Below the pieces are notes generated by a model. It saw nothing but the letters and a program-made list of their open reading frames with translations. It was not told the origin of the DNA and searched no databases. Below are positions 1 to 8,626 of a DNA stretch of 64,000 bases, piece after piece. The first letter of the stretch is position 1. The number at the start of each line of letters is the position of its first letter. This stretch comes from Senegalia massiliensis (GTDB lineage: Bacteria > Bacillota > Clostridia > Tissierellales > SIT17): positions 1 through 64,000 of the forward strand of contig NZ_QXXA01000012.1 in NCBI RefSeq assembly GCF_009911265.1. Direction: 5' to 3'. The position numbers and the translations under genes were made by a program.

Positions 1-81
1 ACAATGCCAGGGCTTCCTAAAACACCTGCAGCAAATAATATGTATCTTTCTGATGAGGGAGAAATTAGTGGGTTATTTTAA
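1..81 (+). CDS. fhs: Formate--tetrahydrofolate ligase, C-terminal end only
   Basis: The window opens inside a frame that reads to a TAA at 79-81. Its last 26 residues contain MPGLPKTPAA and end in ISGLF, which is the conserved C-terminus of formyltetrahydrofolate synthetase as I know the family. The enzyme makes 10-formyl-THF from formate, ATP and THF in the cytoplasm. It lies directly upstream of hutI on the same strand with only 16 bases between them, which suits histidine breakdown through formimino-THF. The rest of the gene is outside the window, so completeness cannot be judged. Confidence 0.85.
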   Translation, partial: TMPGLPKTPAANNMYLSDEGEISGLF

Positions 82-97
82 AGATTGGAGAGATAAA

Positions 98-1363
98 ATG
101 AATAATAAAATTTTAATTAAAAATGCTAATCAAGTAGTAACATGTAGTGGTAGTAATCAAAAAAAAGGATCAGAAATGAATGAGCTTCATGTGATAGAAG
201 ATGGTTGTATTATTATAAAAGATGATAAGATAGAAAAGGTAGGAACATCTGAAGAAATATTAAAAGATATTGATGAAAAGGAATATAATATTATAGATGC
301 TAAAAATAAATGTGTTTTACCAGGTTTCATAGATTCTCATACTCATGTTGTATTTGGTGGATATAGAGCAGAAGAATATAATATGCGATTAAAAGGCATA
401 GATTATATGGAAATAATGAAACGTGGTGGAGGAATTCAAAGTACTACTGAGGCTACTAAAAAAGCTACATTAGAAGAGTTGGTACAGTTAGGTATTAAAA
501 GACTTGATTCTATGGTTTCATTTGGAGTTACAACAGTAGAATCAAAAAGTGGATATGGATTAGACTTAGATACAGAAATAAAGCAATTAGAAGCAATGAA
601 AAAGTTAGATGATATTCATCCTATTGATATATCAAAAACATTCTTAGGTGCACATGCAGTTCCACCTAAATATAAAGGTAAAGAAGATGAATTTATAGAC
701 TTTATAATAGAAACAGTACTTCCGAAAGTAGTAGAAGACGATTTAGCAGAATTTTGTGATGTGTTTTGTGAGAAAGATGTTTTTTCAGTAGAACAATCTA
801 GAAAGCTTTTAAAAAGTGCTCAAAAGTTAGGATTAAAATCAAAATTACATGCTGATGAGATAGTACGTATAGGTGGTGCAGAGCTTGCAAGTGAAATTGG
901 TGCTATTTCAGCAGATCATTTACTTAGAGCATCAGATCAAGGTATAAGAATGATGGCAGAAAATAATGTAGTAGCTACACTTCTTCCAGGCACAGCTTTT
1001 AGTTTAAAAGAAGAATATGCTAGAGCAAGAGATATAATAGATTCAGGATGTGCTGTGGCACTTGCAACAGATATGAATCCAGGAAGTTGTTTTACTGAAT
1101 CTATACCACTTGTAATAGCACTAGCTACTCTTTATATGAATATGAGTATAGAGGAGACAATAAATGCTCTTACTATAAATGGTGCAGCAGCTATAGATAG
1201 AGCTGATACTGTGGGTAGTATTGATGAGGGTAAGAAAGCAGATATTGTAATACATGAATTTCCAACATATGATTATATACCATATCATATAGGGGTAAGT
1301 ACTGTAGAAAAAGTTATAAAAAATGGTAAGTTAATATTTGATAAAATAAAAAATGAGGCCTAA
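98..1363 (+). CDS. hutI: Imidazolonepropionase
   Basis: Hydrolyses 4-imidazolone-5-propionate to N-formimino-L-glutamate, the third step of histidine degradation; cytoplasmic metallo-dependent amidohydrolase. The 421-residue product has the HTH metal motif at residues 81-83 followed by VVFGG, then FLGAHAVP near 190, KLHADE near 250, SADHLL and ATDMNPG near 326, all expected of HutI. The ATG at 98 is chosen because GGAGAG lies a few bases before it; an in-frame start at 53 would sit inside the fhs coding end. It follows fhs closely and is probably in one operon with it. Its stop overlaps the end of the convergent HD-GYP gene by four bases. Confidence 0.95.
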   Translation: MNNKILIKNANQVVTCSGSNQKKGSEMNELHVIEDGCIIIKDDKIEKVGTSEEILKDIDEKEYNIIDAKNKCVLPGFIDSHTHVVFGGYRAEEYNMRLKGIDYMEIMKRGGGIQSTTEATKKATLEELVQLGIKRLDSMVSFGVTTVESKSGYGLDLDTEIKQLEAMKKLDDIHPIDISKTFLGAHAVPPKYKGKEDEFIDFIIETVLPKVVEDDLAEFCDVFCEKDVFSVEQSRKLLKSAQKLGLKSKLHADEIVRIGGAELASEIGAISADHLLRASDQGIRMMAENNVVATLLPGTAFSLKEEYARARDIIDSGCAVALATDMNPGSCFTESIPLVIALATLYMNMSIEETINALTINGAAAIDRADTVGSIDEGKKADIVIHEFPTYDYIPYHIGVSTVEKVIKNGKLIFDKIKNEA

Positions 1364-1381
1364 GCTAAGGCTTCATTTTCA
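1350..1381. terminator. Bidirectional terminator hairpin shared by hutI and the HD-GYP gene
   Basis: Arms AAAATGAGGCCT (1350-1361) and AGGCTTCATTTT (1368-1379) pair fully with one G-U, around a 6-base loop, with A-rich and T-rich flanks. The hairpin covers both stop codons of the convergent genes. Confidence 0.7.
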
Positions 1382-2457
1382 TTATATACAATACTTTCTA
1401 TAACTATATTTTTCTGTGTCATTAAATCAATAGTATTATTAGTAGATAGAATTTTTATTTTAGGTCTTAATGGAAATCCTGTGTTTATTGATTTTACAAT
1501 ACCTATATTTTTATTACTTAATTTTACCATAGTGCCTATTGGATAAGGTATTATTTTATTTGAAAATTTTCTAACTAAATTTATATCGAAATGATTTGAA
1601 CAATTTGCATATAAAAATTCTAAGGCATCATTTGGAGTCATTGCAGATCTATAAGGCCTATCTGAAGTCAATGCGTCATATACATCACAAATACTAACAA
1701 TTTTAGCTAAAAAATATATTTGTTCTTGTTTTAACCCTTTTGGATAACCTGATCCATCAATTTTTTCATGGTGTTGTAATGCTATGATTCTAGCTGGAGA
1801 AGGAATTTTATTACTAGCTTTTAGGTATTCATAACCATCTAAAGCATGTTTTTTCATTATTTTAAATTCTTGATTTGTTAACTTTCCATTTTTATTTAAA
1901 ATTTTTGAAGGAGTTAAAGTTTTTCCAATGTCATGGAGTAGAGATCCAATTGCTAGATACTTTAAATGCTCTTTTTTTAGACCAAGTTCAATTCCTAATA
2001 TTATTGAGAAGATTGATACACTTAAGCAATGCTCATATGTATAGTTATCTGCACTTTTAATATCTACTAGATTAACCATTATATCTTTTTGGCAGAGTAT
2101 ATCATCTAATAATTCTTCAGCTATATTTGAAATGCTAGATATATTTTTATCTGCTTTATCTATTGAATTTTTATTATATAAATTATTATTTGAATAGTCA
2201 TGTTCAAAACTATTATAAGTTTCTTTTAACTTTATAATAGCTTTACTTCTAATTTGTGGGGAGATTATGTCATTTAGTTCTACATCTGAGTATTTATCCA
2301 TTATATATATAGAATATATTCCGAAAGATTTAATTCTTTTAATATAGTTAGAGGATAATCTTGTACCTTTTGCAAGTAAAGTTTTTCCTTTTTCATTACA
2401 TATATTTTTACCTAAAAGAGTTCCTTCTTTAACAAATGATATTGGCATAAAACGCAA
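1360..2457 (-). CDS. HD-GYP domain phosphodiesterase
   Basis: A 365-residue cytosolic protein. An unassigned N-terminal third (about 1-115) is followed by an HD-GYP domain with LLHDIGK near residue 175, HHEKIDGSGYPKGL near 228-241 and ICDVYDALTSDRPYR near 255. HD-GYP proteins usually hydrolyse cyclic di-GMP, which is known for the family; activity here is inferred. A C-terminal segment of about 60 residues (PYPIGTMVKLSNKN...) is common in clostridial members. The start is TTG at 2457, because AGGGGG lies seven bases upstream; the in-frame ATG at 2448 is too far from it. The gene is monocistronic and convergent with hutI. Confidence 0.88.
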   Translation of the reverse strand: MRFMPISFVKEGTLLGKNICNEKGKTLLAKGTRLSSNYIKRIKSFGIYSIYIMDKYSDVELNDIISPQIRSKAIIKLKETYNSFEHDYSNNNLYNKNSIDKADKNISSISNIAEELLDDILCQKDIMVNLVDIKSADNYTYEHCLSVSIFSIILGIELGLKKEHLKYLAIGSLLHDIGKTLTPSKILNKNGKLTNQEFKIMKKHALDGYEYLKASNKIPSPARIIALQHHEKIDGSGYPKGLKQEQIYFLAKIVSICDVYDALTSDRPYRSAMTPNDALEFLYANCSNHFDINLVRKFSNKIIPYPIGTMVKLSNKNIGIVKSINTGFPLRPKIKILSTNNTIDLMTQKNIVIESIVYNENEALA

Positions 2458-2480
2458 AATAAATCCCCCTTAAAATAATG

Positions 2481-2504
2481 TAACGAGGAGCTAGCTCCTC
2501 GTTA
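2481..2504 (-). terminator. Hairpin between the DUF1328 gene and the HD-GYP gene
   Basis: TAACGAGGAG-CTAG-CTCCTCGTTA is a perfect inverted repeat, extended by flanking A/T pairs. It is followed on the minus strand by TTATTTT, so it could end the DUF1328 transcript just before the HD-GYP ribosome site. Confidence 0.65.
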
Positions 2505-2534
2505 TATTATACTATAATTTGATATTGTTCTCAA

Positions 2535-2696
2535 TTAGAATATAGCAGCACCAAATATAAGGGCAATTATAAACAATATTAAGAATATAATAAATAATAT
2601 TTTTGCAATACTTGCTGAAGCACTTGCAACACCTCTAAAACCAAAGAAACCAGCAATAACTGCTATAACTAAGAATATTAATGTCCATTTCAGCAT
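2535..2696 (-). CDS. DUF1328-family small membrane protein
   Basis: Reads as a 53-residue protein beginning [20 protein letters not shown] and continuing [15 protein letters not shown]. This is the characteristic pattern of the DUF1328 (YtjA-like) family: two hydrophobic segments around a small-residue-rich linker. The start is ATG at 2696, with AAGGAGGAATTTAAA immediately before it. Members are small inner-membrane peptides of unknown function, often called stress-related; no catalytic residues are visible. It stands alone between the HD-GYP gene and divergent pepV. Confidence 0.9.
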   Translation of the reverse strand: MLKWTLIFLVIAVIAGFFGFRGVASASASIAKILFIIFLILFIIALIFGAAIF

Positions 2697-2870
2697 TTTA
2701 AATTCCTCCTTTTTATAATTAATAATATTAATAAAAATATAGCCTAAACTATTTAATTTAAACAGTTTTAAATTAAATTTTATTTATGTTATTATTAGTA
2801 TAGGATTGGGTAAAAATATAAGGTAAAGCTTAATTGGATAACAGTAAAATAAATTAGGAGGTAGTTTTAA

Positions 2871-4208
2871 GTGGATTATAAAAATAGAGTAGAACAACTA
2901 AAAGATGAAATGATAAGTTCTATAAAAGCGTTGGTAAATATACCAAGTGTAAAAGATGAAAATAGTAAAGATACACCATATGGAGAAGACATAGATAAGG
3001 CACTTAAAAAAGCTTTAGAAATTTGTGATAATTTAGGATTTGAAACATACTATGATGCAGAAGGATATTATGGATATGCAGAAATAGGTGAAGGTAAAGA
3101 AATGTTAGGCATATTAGGACATCTAGATGTTGTACCTGCAGGAGAACTATCTAATTGGAATACTGATCCATTTGAAGCCCAAATTAAAGATGGTAGATTA
3201 TATGGTAGAGGAACTCAGGATGATAAAGGGCCAACAGTTGCTGCAATATATGCTGTGAAGGCACTTATGGATTCAGGAATAAAATTTGATAAAAGAATAA
3301 GATTTATATTTGGAACAGATGAAGAAAACCTTTGGGGTGGAATAGATAAGTATATGGAAAAAGAAGAAGTTCCTACATTAGGATTTACTCCAGATGCAGA
3401 GTTTCCTATGATACATGCAGAAAAGGGCTTATTACAATCAAAATTAAAATCTGAATCCAGTGGAAAGTTAGTATTATCAGGAGGTAATGCATTTAATGCA
3501 GTTCCAGATAGAATTGGTTATAGTGGAGAGTATAATGAAAGATTAAAACAAGAATTAGATAATTTAGGTTTTGAATATGAAGTGCAGGGAGAGACTATTT
3601 ATGTAATAGGAAAAGGTGCTCATGCTTCTCAACCTCATAATGGAATTAATGCTATAGCTCTTATAGCAATTGCACTTAATAATATTGGCGTTGAAAGTAA
3701 TGCAATTAAATTTATAGCTGAAGTAATAGGTGAAGATTATAATGCTAAGAATATATTTGGAGAATGTGAAGATGAACCATCAGGTAAGATAACATTTAAT
3801 ATAGGTAAACTTAATATAGATGAGAATCAAGAAGAAATAGCAATTGATATAAGAATACCAGTTACTAAAGATAAAGAAAAAATAGTTGATGATATAAAAC
3901 AAAAGGTAAAAGAATATAATATTGAATATGAAGAATTTGATTTTCTTAACTCACTATATGTTCCTAAAGACCATAAACTCATTAAAACACTTAGAAAAGT
4001 ATACGAAGAAGAAACAGGAAAAGATTCTACACCTTTAGTTATAGGGGGAGCTACTTATGCTAGAGCAATGGACAATTGTGTAGCATTTGGAGCAGTATTT
4101 CCAGGTCAAGAAAAAGTAGAACATCAAGCGAATGAATATATTGAGGTAGATACACTTATTGAAGTGACAAAGATATATGCAGCTGCAGTTTATAATTTGA
4201 CAAGATAA
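2871..4208 (+). CDS. pepV: Dipeptidase PepV, M20 family metallopeptidase
   Basis: Cytoplasmic di-zinc dipeptidase (Xaa-His / beta-Ala type), 445 residues, the usual length for PepV. The metal-site motifs are visible: GHLDVVPAG near residue 83, GRGTQDDKGP near 113-122 and FGTDEENLWGG near 150, with further ligands in the C-terminal half (HASQPH, GGATYARAMDN). Start is GTG at 2871, with AGGAGG nine bases upstream. It probably serves peptide or amino-acid use together with nearby histidine degradation, which is inference from neighbourhood. ptsH follows after 52 bases. Confidence 0.92.
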   Translation: MDYKNRVEQLKDEMISSIKALVNIPSVKDENSKDTPYGEDIDKALKKALEICDNLGFETYYDAEGYYGYAEIGEGKEMLGILGHLDVVPAGELSNWNTDPFEAQIKDGRLYGRGTQDDKGPTVAAIYAVKALMDSGIKFDKRIRFIFGTDEENLWGGIDKYMEKEEVPTLGFTPDAEFPMIHAEKGLLQSKLKSESSGKLVLSGGNAFNAVPDRIGYSGEYNERLKQELDNLGFEYEVQGETIYVIGKGAHASQPHNGINAIALIAIALNNIGVESNAIKFIAEVIGEDYNAKNIFGECEDEPSGKITFNIGKLNIDENQEEIAIDIRIPVTKDKEKIVDDIKQKVKEYNIEYEEFDFLNSLYVPKDHKLIKTLRKVYEEETGKDSTPLVIGGATYARAMDNCVAFGAVFPGQEKVEHQANEYIEVDTLIEVTKIYAAAVYNLTR

Positions 4209-4260
4209 TATTGTCGGTTTATTATATAATAGATTAAATAAAATTTTTAGGAGGATATGT

Positions 4261-4521
4261 ATGAAAAATTTAGAAATAGAATTAACTAATGAAACTGGTT
4301 TACATGCTAGACCAGCAAGCCTTTTCATCAGAGAAGCATCAAAATATACATCTGATATTGTAGTAGTAAAAGATGGTACAGAATATAATGGAAAGAGCAT
4401 AATGGGTATATTAAGTATGGGAGCTACAAAAGGTGACAAGTTAAATATTAAAATAGATGGCTCAGATGAAGAAGAAGCTTATGAAGGCTTAAAGAATCTT
4501 TTTGAAAATGAGATAAAATAA
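4261..4521 (+). CDS. ptsH: HPr phosphocarrier protein
   Basis: An 86-residue HPr of the phosphotransferase system. His15 lies in the GLHARPAS active-site motif and Ser46 in KSIMGILSMG, the HPr kinase/phosphorylase site typical of Firmicutes, so both phosphoryl transfer and catabolite signalling are expected. ATG start with AGGAGG upstream. No PTS enzyme I gene is adjacent. It could share a transcript with pepV; a hairpin downstream (4540-4614) may end it. Confidence 0.95.
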   Translation: MKNLEIELTNETGLHARPASLFIREASKYTSDIVVVKDGTEYNGKSIMGILSMGATKGDKLNIKIDGSDEEEAYEGLKNLFENEIK

Positions 4522-4539
4522 GACTCATTTAAAAAATAT

Positions 4540-4614
4540 AAACCATTCTTTAGATAAAGGAATAGTATAAAGTAAGTTCAATTATACTACTTTGTTTGAA
4601 AGGATGGTTTTTTT
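4540..4614 (+). promoter_or_regulatory. Long-range hairpin enclosing the ribosome site of the LysM hydrolase gene
   Basis: AAACCATTCTTT (4540-4551) pairs with AAAGGATGGTTT (4599-4610) with one G-U, and is followed by a run of T that leads straight into the ATG at 4615. An inner repeat AGTATAA/TTATACT (4564-4570, 4582-4588) folds in the loop. The 3' arm contains the AAAGGATGG Shine-Dalgarno. It looks like a ptsH terminator that also holds the next gene's translation signal. Confidence 0.5.
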
Positions 4615-6117
4615 ATGCATACAATTAAATATATAGTTAGACCAGGGGATAGCTTATATCTAATAGCTAGACAGTTTAATGTAGATATGAGTGAAATAAA
4701 TAGAATAAATAATTTGACTAATTCTAATATTTATGCAGGACAAATATTAGAAATTCCTCTAGAAAATTATACAGTAAAATCTGGAGATAGTTTATATTCT
4801 ATAGCAAATAGATTGAATGTACCTATAGAAAGTTTGATGATAATAAATAATTTAGAAGATACTAATTTATCTATAGGACAAATATTAAAAATTCCTTATT
4901 ATACTGAAATGATAGTAAATGTAGATGTAGCTAACATTAGGCTTGGACCCTCTACTGAATTCGATGTAATTGCACAAATGGTTAGAGGCGCAAAATTACC
5001 TGTAATAGAAATAAATGATGAGTGGACAAAAGTTGAACTTTATGATGGAAGACAAGGATTTATTAAAAGTACACTTGGAAATTTAAAAGTATATGGTGGA
5101 GAAAAACCTATAGTAGCTATATTAGGATATTATACATTAGAAGAAGGAGTGGCTCTTCCAAGCTCCTATGATTCTTTCGTAGCAAACAAAAATGAATTAA
5201 CTGAAGTTCCTCTATTTTTGTTTAGAATATCTGAAAATGATCCTACTACTATAGAAAAATTTGGAGATTTTACTAATCAATATGTTGAAGATGTCATAGA
5301 AATTGGACATAAATCTAATGTAAAGATGCTTGCTTTAATTCATAATTTACTTTATACAGGAGGAGTAGAAAGAGCAAAAGAAATAACATCTCAGATGTTA
5401 GCTAATGAACAGACCAGATCTACTTTTATAGAAAATACTATTGAGCTTATAGAAGGATATGGTTTCGATGGAGTTAATATTGATATCGAAGATGTAGATA
5501 TTAAAGATAGTGATAAATTAACTATGTTTTTCGAAGAATTAGGAGAAGCTTTATCTAAAAGAGGTTATTATTTATCTGCTTCAATTCCATCAAGAGTAAG
5601 TGATGAACCATTTAATCCTTTCTCTGATCCTTTTAATTATGCATCAATAGGAGAAGCAGTAGATGAATTTGTAGTAATGTTATATAACGAACATGGATGG
5701 CCAGGAAGTGGACCAGGTCCTGTAGTTTCAATAGGTTGGATGGAAAGAGTATTAAATTATACAATGACAAAAATGCCAAGAAGAAAAATAATGGCTGCAG
5801 TATCTGTTTTTGGTTTTGACTTTAATTTAGATACTGGAAAAAATTCTTATGTAACTTTTGAGAGTGCTATGAATTTAGCAGATAAATATAATAAAGAGGT
5901 AATATTTGATGAAGAAACAAAAACTCCTTATTTTAAGTATGTAGATGAAGAAGGAAATAATCATGAAGTTTGGTTTGAAAATGCTGAAAGTATAAAAGCC
6001 AAAATAAATCTTGCTAATAAACTTGGGATAAAAGGAATTGCACTTTGGAGACTAGGAATGGAAGATGAATCAATGTGGAATATGATAAGAGAGGATGTAG
6101 TAGTTAAGAGATTTTAG
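4615..6117 (+). CDS. LysM-SH3-GH18 spore-type peptidoglycan hydrolase
   Basis: A 500-residue protein with two LysM repeats (about residues 2-47 and 50-95; both have the PGDSLY/SGDSLY pattern), an SH3-like domain (about 100-150, NVDVANIRLGPS), and a glycosyl hydrolase 18 domain with DGVNIDIEDVD near residue 286, whose Glu is the family's catalytic acid. This resembles the SleL/YaaH cortical-fragment lysins of spores, which are N-acetylglucosaminidases acting on cortex fragments; the extra SH3 domain differs from the two-LysM SleL form. No signal peptide is visible, as for other spore-loaded enzymes. The ATG follows AAAGGATGG, which lies within a hairpin arm. Confidence 0.85.
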   Translation: MHTIKYIVRPGDSLYLIARQFNVDMSEINRINNLTNSNIYAGQILEIPLENYTVKSGDSLYSIANRLNVPIESLMIINNLEDTNLSIGQILKIPYYTEMIVNVDVANIRLGPSTEFDVIAQMVRGAKLPVIEINDEWTKVELYDGRQGFIKSTLGNLKVYGGEKPIVAILGYYTLEEGVALPSSYDSFVANKNELTEVPLFLFRISENDPTTIEKFGDFTNQYVEDVIEIGHKSNVKMLALIHNLLYTGGVERAKEITSQMLANEQTRSTFIENTIELIEGYGFDGVNIDIEDVDIKDSDKLTMFFEELGEALSKRGYYLSASIPSRVSDEPFNPFSDPFNYASIGEAVDEFVVMLYNEHGWPGSGPGPVVSIGWMERVLNYTMTKMPRRKIMAAVSVFGFDFNLDTGKNSYVTFESAMNLADKYNKEVIFDEETKTPYFKYVDEEGNNHEVWFENAESIKAKINLANKLGIKGIALWRLGMEDESMWNMIREDVVVKRF

Positions 6118-6139
6118 GGGTTTTATACCCCTTTTTTTT
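6116..6139 (+). terminator. Rho-independent terminator of the LysM/GH18 gene
   Basis: AGGGGT (6116-6121), 5-base loop, ACCCCT (6127-6132), then a run of eight T. It begins at the stop codon. Confidence 0.85.
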
Positions 6140-6177
6140 GGGTACATTTAATTAAGTAGCAGAAAGGAGTTAAATCT

Positions 6178-6712
6178 ATGAATAAATCAAAGTTTAAAGG
6201 ATTGACACAGGAAGAAGTTAAAAAATCTAGAAATTAAAATGGAGATAATAAGATTAAAAAAGGTAAAAGTAGAATGGTATGAGTTTCTTTGAATAGCAAT
6301 TGCTGTAGTAATAGCAATATTTGTAAGTATTTATTCAGATTATAGTAATGAAAAATCATTTAAAAACTTCAAGAACAAGCTTCACAAATAGAATGTAAAG
6401 TATTTAGAGATGGAAAATTAGAGAAAATATCCATAGAATACATAGTTAAAGGTGATAAAATATTAGTTCAATTAGAAATCTCAATAAAATACTGAAGTAG
6501 TATATGAACAAGATAACAAGGAAAAACTAGAAGTTGTAGGTGGAGATTTTATAGAACAATCTAAAAAATTATAATGTAGAAATAGTCTATAAAATCCATT
6601 AAACAAGTACAAGATGTTGGAATACAAGTAGTAATGATAACAGGTGATAAAAAAGAAATTGCAATTGCAATAGCAAAAGAATCAAATATTATAAAAATTG
6701 ATTGATATAGCA
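6178..6712 (+). pseudogene. Decayed P-type calcium-transporting ATPase
   Basis: Fragments in several frames match the order of a PMCA/YloB-type Ca2+ ATPase. There is an N-terminal MNKSKFKGLTQEEVKKSRN ended by TAA, then IAIAVVIAIFVSIYSDYSNE (second helix), ECKVFRDGKLEKISIEYIVK (actuator domain start), and finally SIKQVQDVGIQVVMITGDKK, the hinge region before the phosphorylation-domain TGD motif. The remnant is about 0.5 kb, while intact genes are near 2.7 kb, so the core including the DKTGT aspartate is gone and several stops and frameshifts interrupt the rest. A good ribosome site (AAAGGAG) still precedes the ATG. This accounts for most of the 640-base gap before the next gene. Confidence 0.8.
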
Positions 6713-6756
6713 AGAAATTAATATTTAAAAATATAAATTAAAGGAAGTGGATATCT

Positions 6757-7530
6757 ATGATAGATTTAAATAAATCTATTGAATTAGTTAAAGAGTGGGC
6801 ATATGAAGCTGGAAAAGCTCAAAAGGATAATTATGAGAAAGAAGATTTACAAATTTCTACTAAATCATCAGATATAGATTTAGTTACAGAAATTGATGAT
6901 TTATCAGAAAAAATAATAATAAAAGGAATAAAAAGAGAGTATCCCGATCATGATATTTTATCTGAAGAATCAGAGTTTGAAAAGACTGATTCAGATTATT
7001 TATGGATAATAGATCCTTTAGATGGGACAACTAATTATGCACAAGGACTTCCAATATTTGCAGTATCCATTGCATTGGAGTTTAGAGGTAAAATAGTTTT
7101 AGGAGTAGTATACAATCCTATGTTAGATGAAATGTTCTCAGCAGTAAAGGGAAAGGGTACATATTTGAATGGCAAAGAAATAAAGATAGGTGGAAAGGAT
7201 GAATTGATTAAGTCTGTAATAGCAACGGGTTTTGCTTATGATAGAAATACAAATGAAAACAATAATATATCTAATTTTTCTAAGATTTTACCTAAGGTAA
7301 GAGGTATTAGAAGAATGGGAGCAGCAGCTTATGATTTAGCTTGTGTAGCATGTGGTAGACTAGATGGATATTGGGAATTTAATTTAAAATCATGGGATGT
7401 AGCAGCAGGAATATTAATTATAAAAGAAGCTGGTGGAGAAGTAGTTGATATTTCTGGAGGGAAAAATGTATCAATAATAGCAGGAAATAAAAAGATGATA
7501 AAATTAATAGAAAAGGAGATAAAAGCTTAA
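6757..7530 (+). CDS. Inositol monophosphatase family protein
   Basis: A 257-residue Mg2+-dependent phosphatase. Visible family motifs are LSEESEF (metal Glu pair, near residue 66), the WIIDPLDGTTNY signature near 86-96, and SWDVAAGILIIKEAGG near 211-226, containing the C-terminal metal Asp. The family dephosphorylates inositol monophosphates, NADP or fructose-1,6-bisphosphate; the substrate here cannot be told. ATG start with AAAGGAAGTGG upstream. Monocistronic. Confidence 0.9.
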   Translation: MIDLNKSIELVKEWAYEAGKAQKDNYEKEDLQISTKSSDIDLVTEIDDLSEKIIIKGIKREYPDHDILSEESEFEKTDSDYLWIIDPLDGTTNYAQGLPIFAVSIALEFRGKIVLGVVYNPMLDEMFSAVKGKGTYLNGKEIKIGGKDELIKSVIATGFAYDRNTNENNNISNFSKILPKVRGIRRMGAAAYDLACVACGRLDGYWEFNLKSWDVAAGILIIKEAGGEVVDISGGKNVSIIAGNKKMIKLIEKEIKA

Positions 7531-7544
7531 GCTTTTATCTCCTT
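7513..7544. terminator. Perfect 32-bp palindrome at the end of the inositol monophosphatase gene
   Basis: AAGGAGATAAAAGCTT and its exact reverse complement meet at 7528/7529, overlapping the stop codon. There is no clear T-run after it, so it may be a weak terminator or an mRNA 3'-end stabiliser. Confidence 0.5.
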
Positions 7545-7669
7545 GAAAATTGTATATTATTTTTATACCATAGAAATAATAATAAAAGGAATTAAGAAAA
7601 TAGTTAAAAACCATATAATAATAAACATATGTAACAAAGAAAATTTAAAATAGAAAGGAGAATTTATTA

Positions 7670-8536
7670 ATGAACAGATGGGATTTTCCTAATAATATTA
7701 AAGGTCAAGTTCAAGAAAAGCAACCTGGAGTAAATTCAAAAATGGATCCAAAACCTATCTATGAAGATGATAAATACAAGGCAGCAGACAAATTAAAAGA
7801 TAAAGTAGCAATAATTACTGGAGGAGATAGTGGTATAGGTGGAGCTGTATCCATTCATTATGCTAAAGAAGGCGCAGATGTAGCAGTAATGTATTTAGAT
7901 GAACATGAAGATGCCAAAAATATTAAAAAAAGAGTAGAAAAAATAGGTAGAAAGTGTTTACTTATATCAGGTGATGTAGGTGATGAACAATTTTGTAAAG
8001 ATGCAGTGGAAAAAGTCATAGATGAATTTGAAAAAATTGATATATTAGTAAATAATGCAGCTGAACAACATCCAAAAAAGAATATATTAGATATTTCAAC
8101 AGAACAATTAGAGAAAACATTTAAAACTAATATATTTTCAATGTTTCATATGGTAAAAGCAGTATTACCTTATTTAAAATCTGGAAGCAGCATTATAAAT
8201 ACCTCTTCTATAACAGCATATGAAGGAAATGCAGGTTTAATAGATTATTCTGCTACAAAAGGAGCTGTAACAACATTTACTCGTTCATTATCGCAAGCTT
8301 TAATTGATAAAAATATAAGAGTAAATGCAGTGGCACCAGGTCCTATTTGGACACCTCTTATTCCTTCATCATTTGAAGCAAGTCATGTAGCAGGTTTTGG
8401 AGATGATCAACCTATGAAAAGACCAGGTCAGCCAGTAGAATTAGCTCCAGTATATGTATTTTTAGCATCTGAAGATTCTTCATACATGTCAGGTCAAATG
8501 ATACATATAAATGGTGGAGCAGTAGTAAATGGATAA
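7670..8536 (+). CDS. Short-chain dehydrogenase/reductase, general-stress (YhdF/YdaD) type
   Basis: A 288-residue NAD(P)-dependent oxidoreductase with an N-terminal extension of about 40 residues ending PIYEDDKYK, typical of the B. subtilis YhdF/YdaD stress group. The cofactor motif TGGDSGIG is near residue 50, NNAA near 125 and the catalytic YSATK near 195, preceded by NTSSIT, which carries the catalytic Ser. The substrate is unknown. ATG start with AAAGGAG. It is followed by a terminator and stands alone. Confidence 0.88.
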   Translation: MNRWDFPNNIKGQVQEKQPGVNSKMDPKPIYEDDKYKAADKLKDKVAIITGGDSGIGGAVSIHYAKEGADVAVMYLDEHEDAKNIKKRVEKIGRKCLLISGDVGDEQFCKDAVEKVIDEFEKIDILVNNAAEQHPKKNILDISTEQLEKTFKTNIFSMFHMVKAVLPYLKSGSSIINTSSITAYEGNAGLIDYSATKGAVTTFTRSLSQALIDKNIRVNAVAPGPIWTPLIPSSFEASHVAGFGDDQPMKRPGQPVELAPVYVFLASEDSSYMSGQMIHINGGAVVNG

Positions 8537-8548
8537 TATATGATTATT

Positions 8549-8584
8549 AAAAGCCGTCATAAATATTTATGGCAGCTTTTTTTG
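8549..8584 (+). terminator. Terminator after the SDR gene
   Basis: AAAGCCGTCATAAAT / ATTTATGGCAGCTTT stem with one mismatch and one G-U, followed by a T-run. Confidence 0.75.
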
Positions 8585-8626
8585 GGTATATAATATTATA
8601 AATATAAAAATTAAGGAGTTGCAAAA

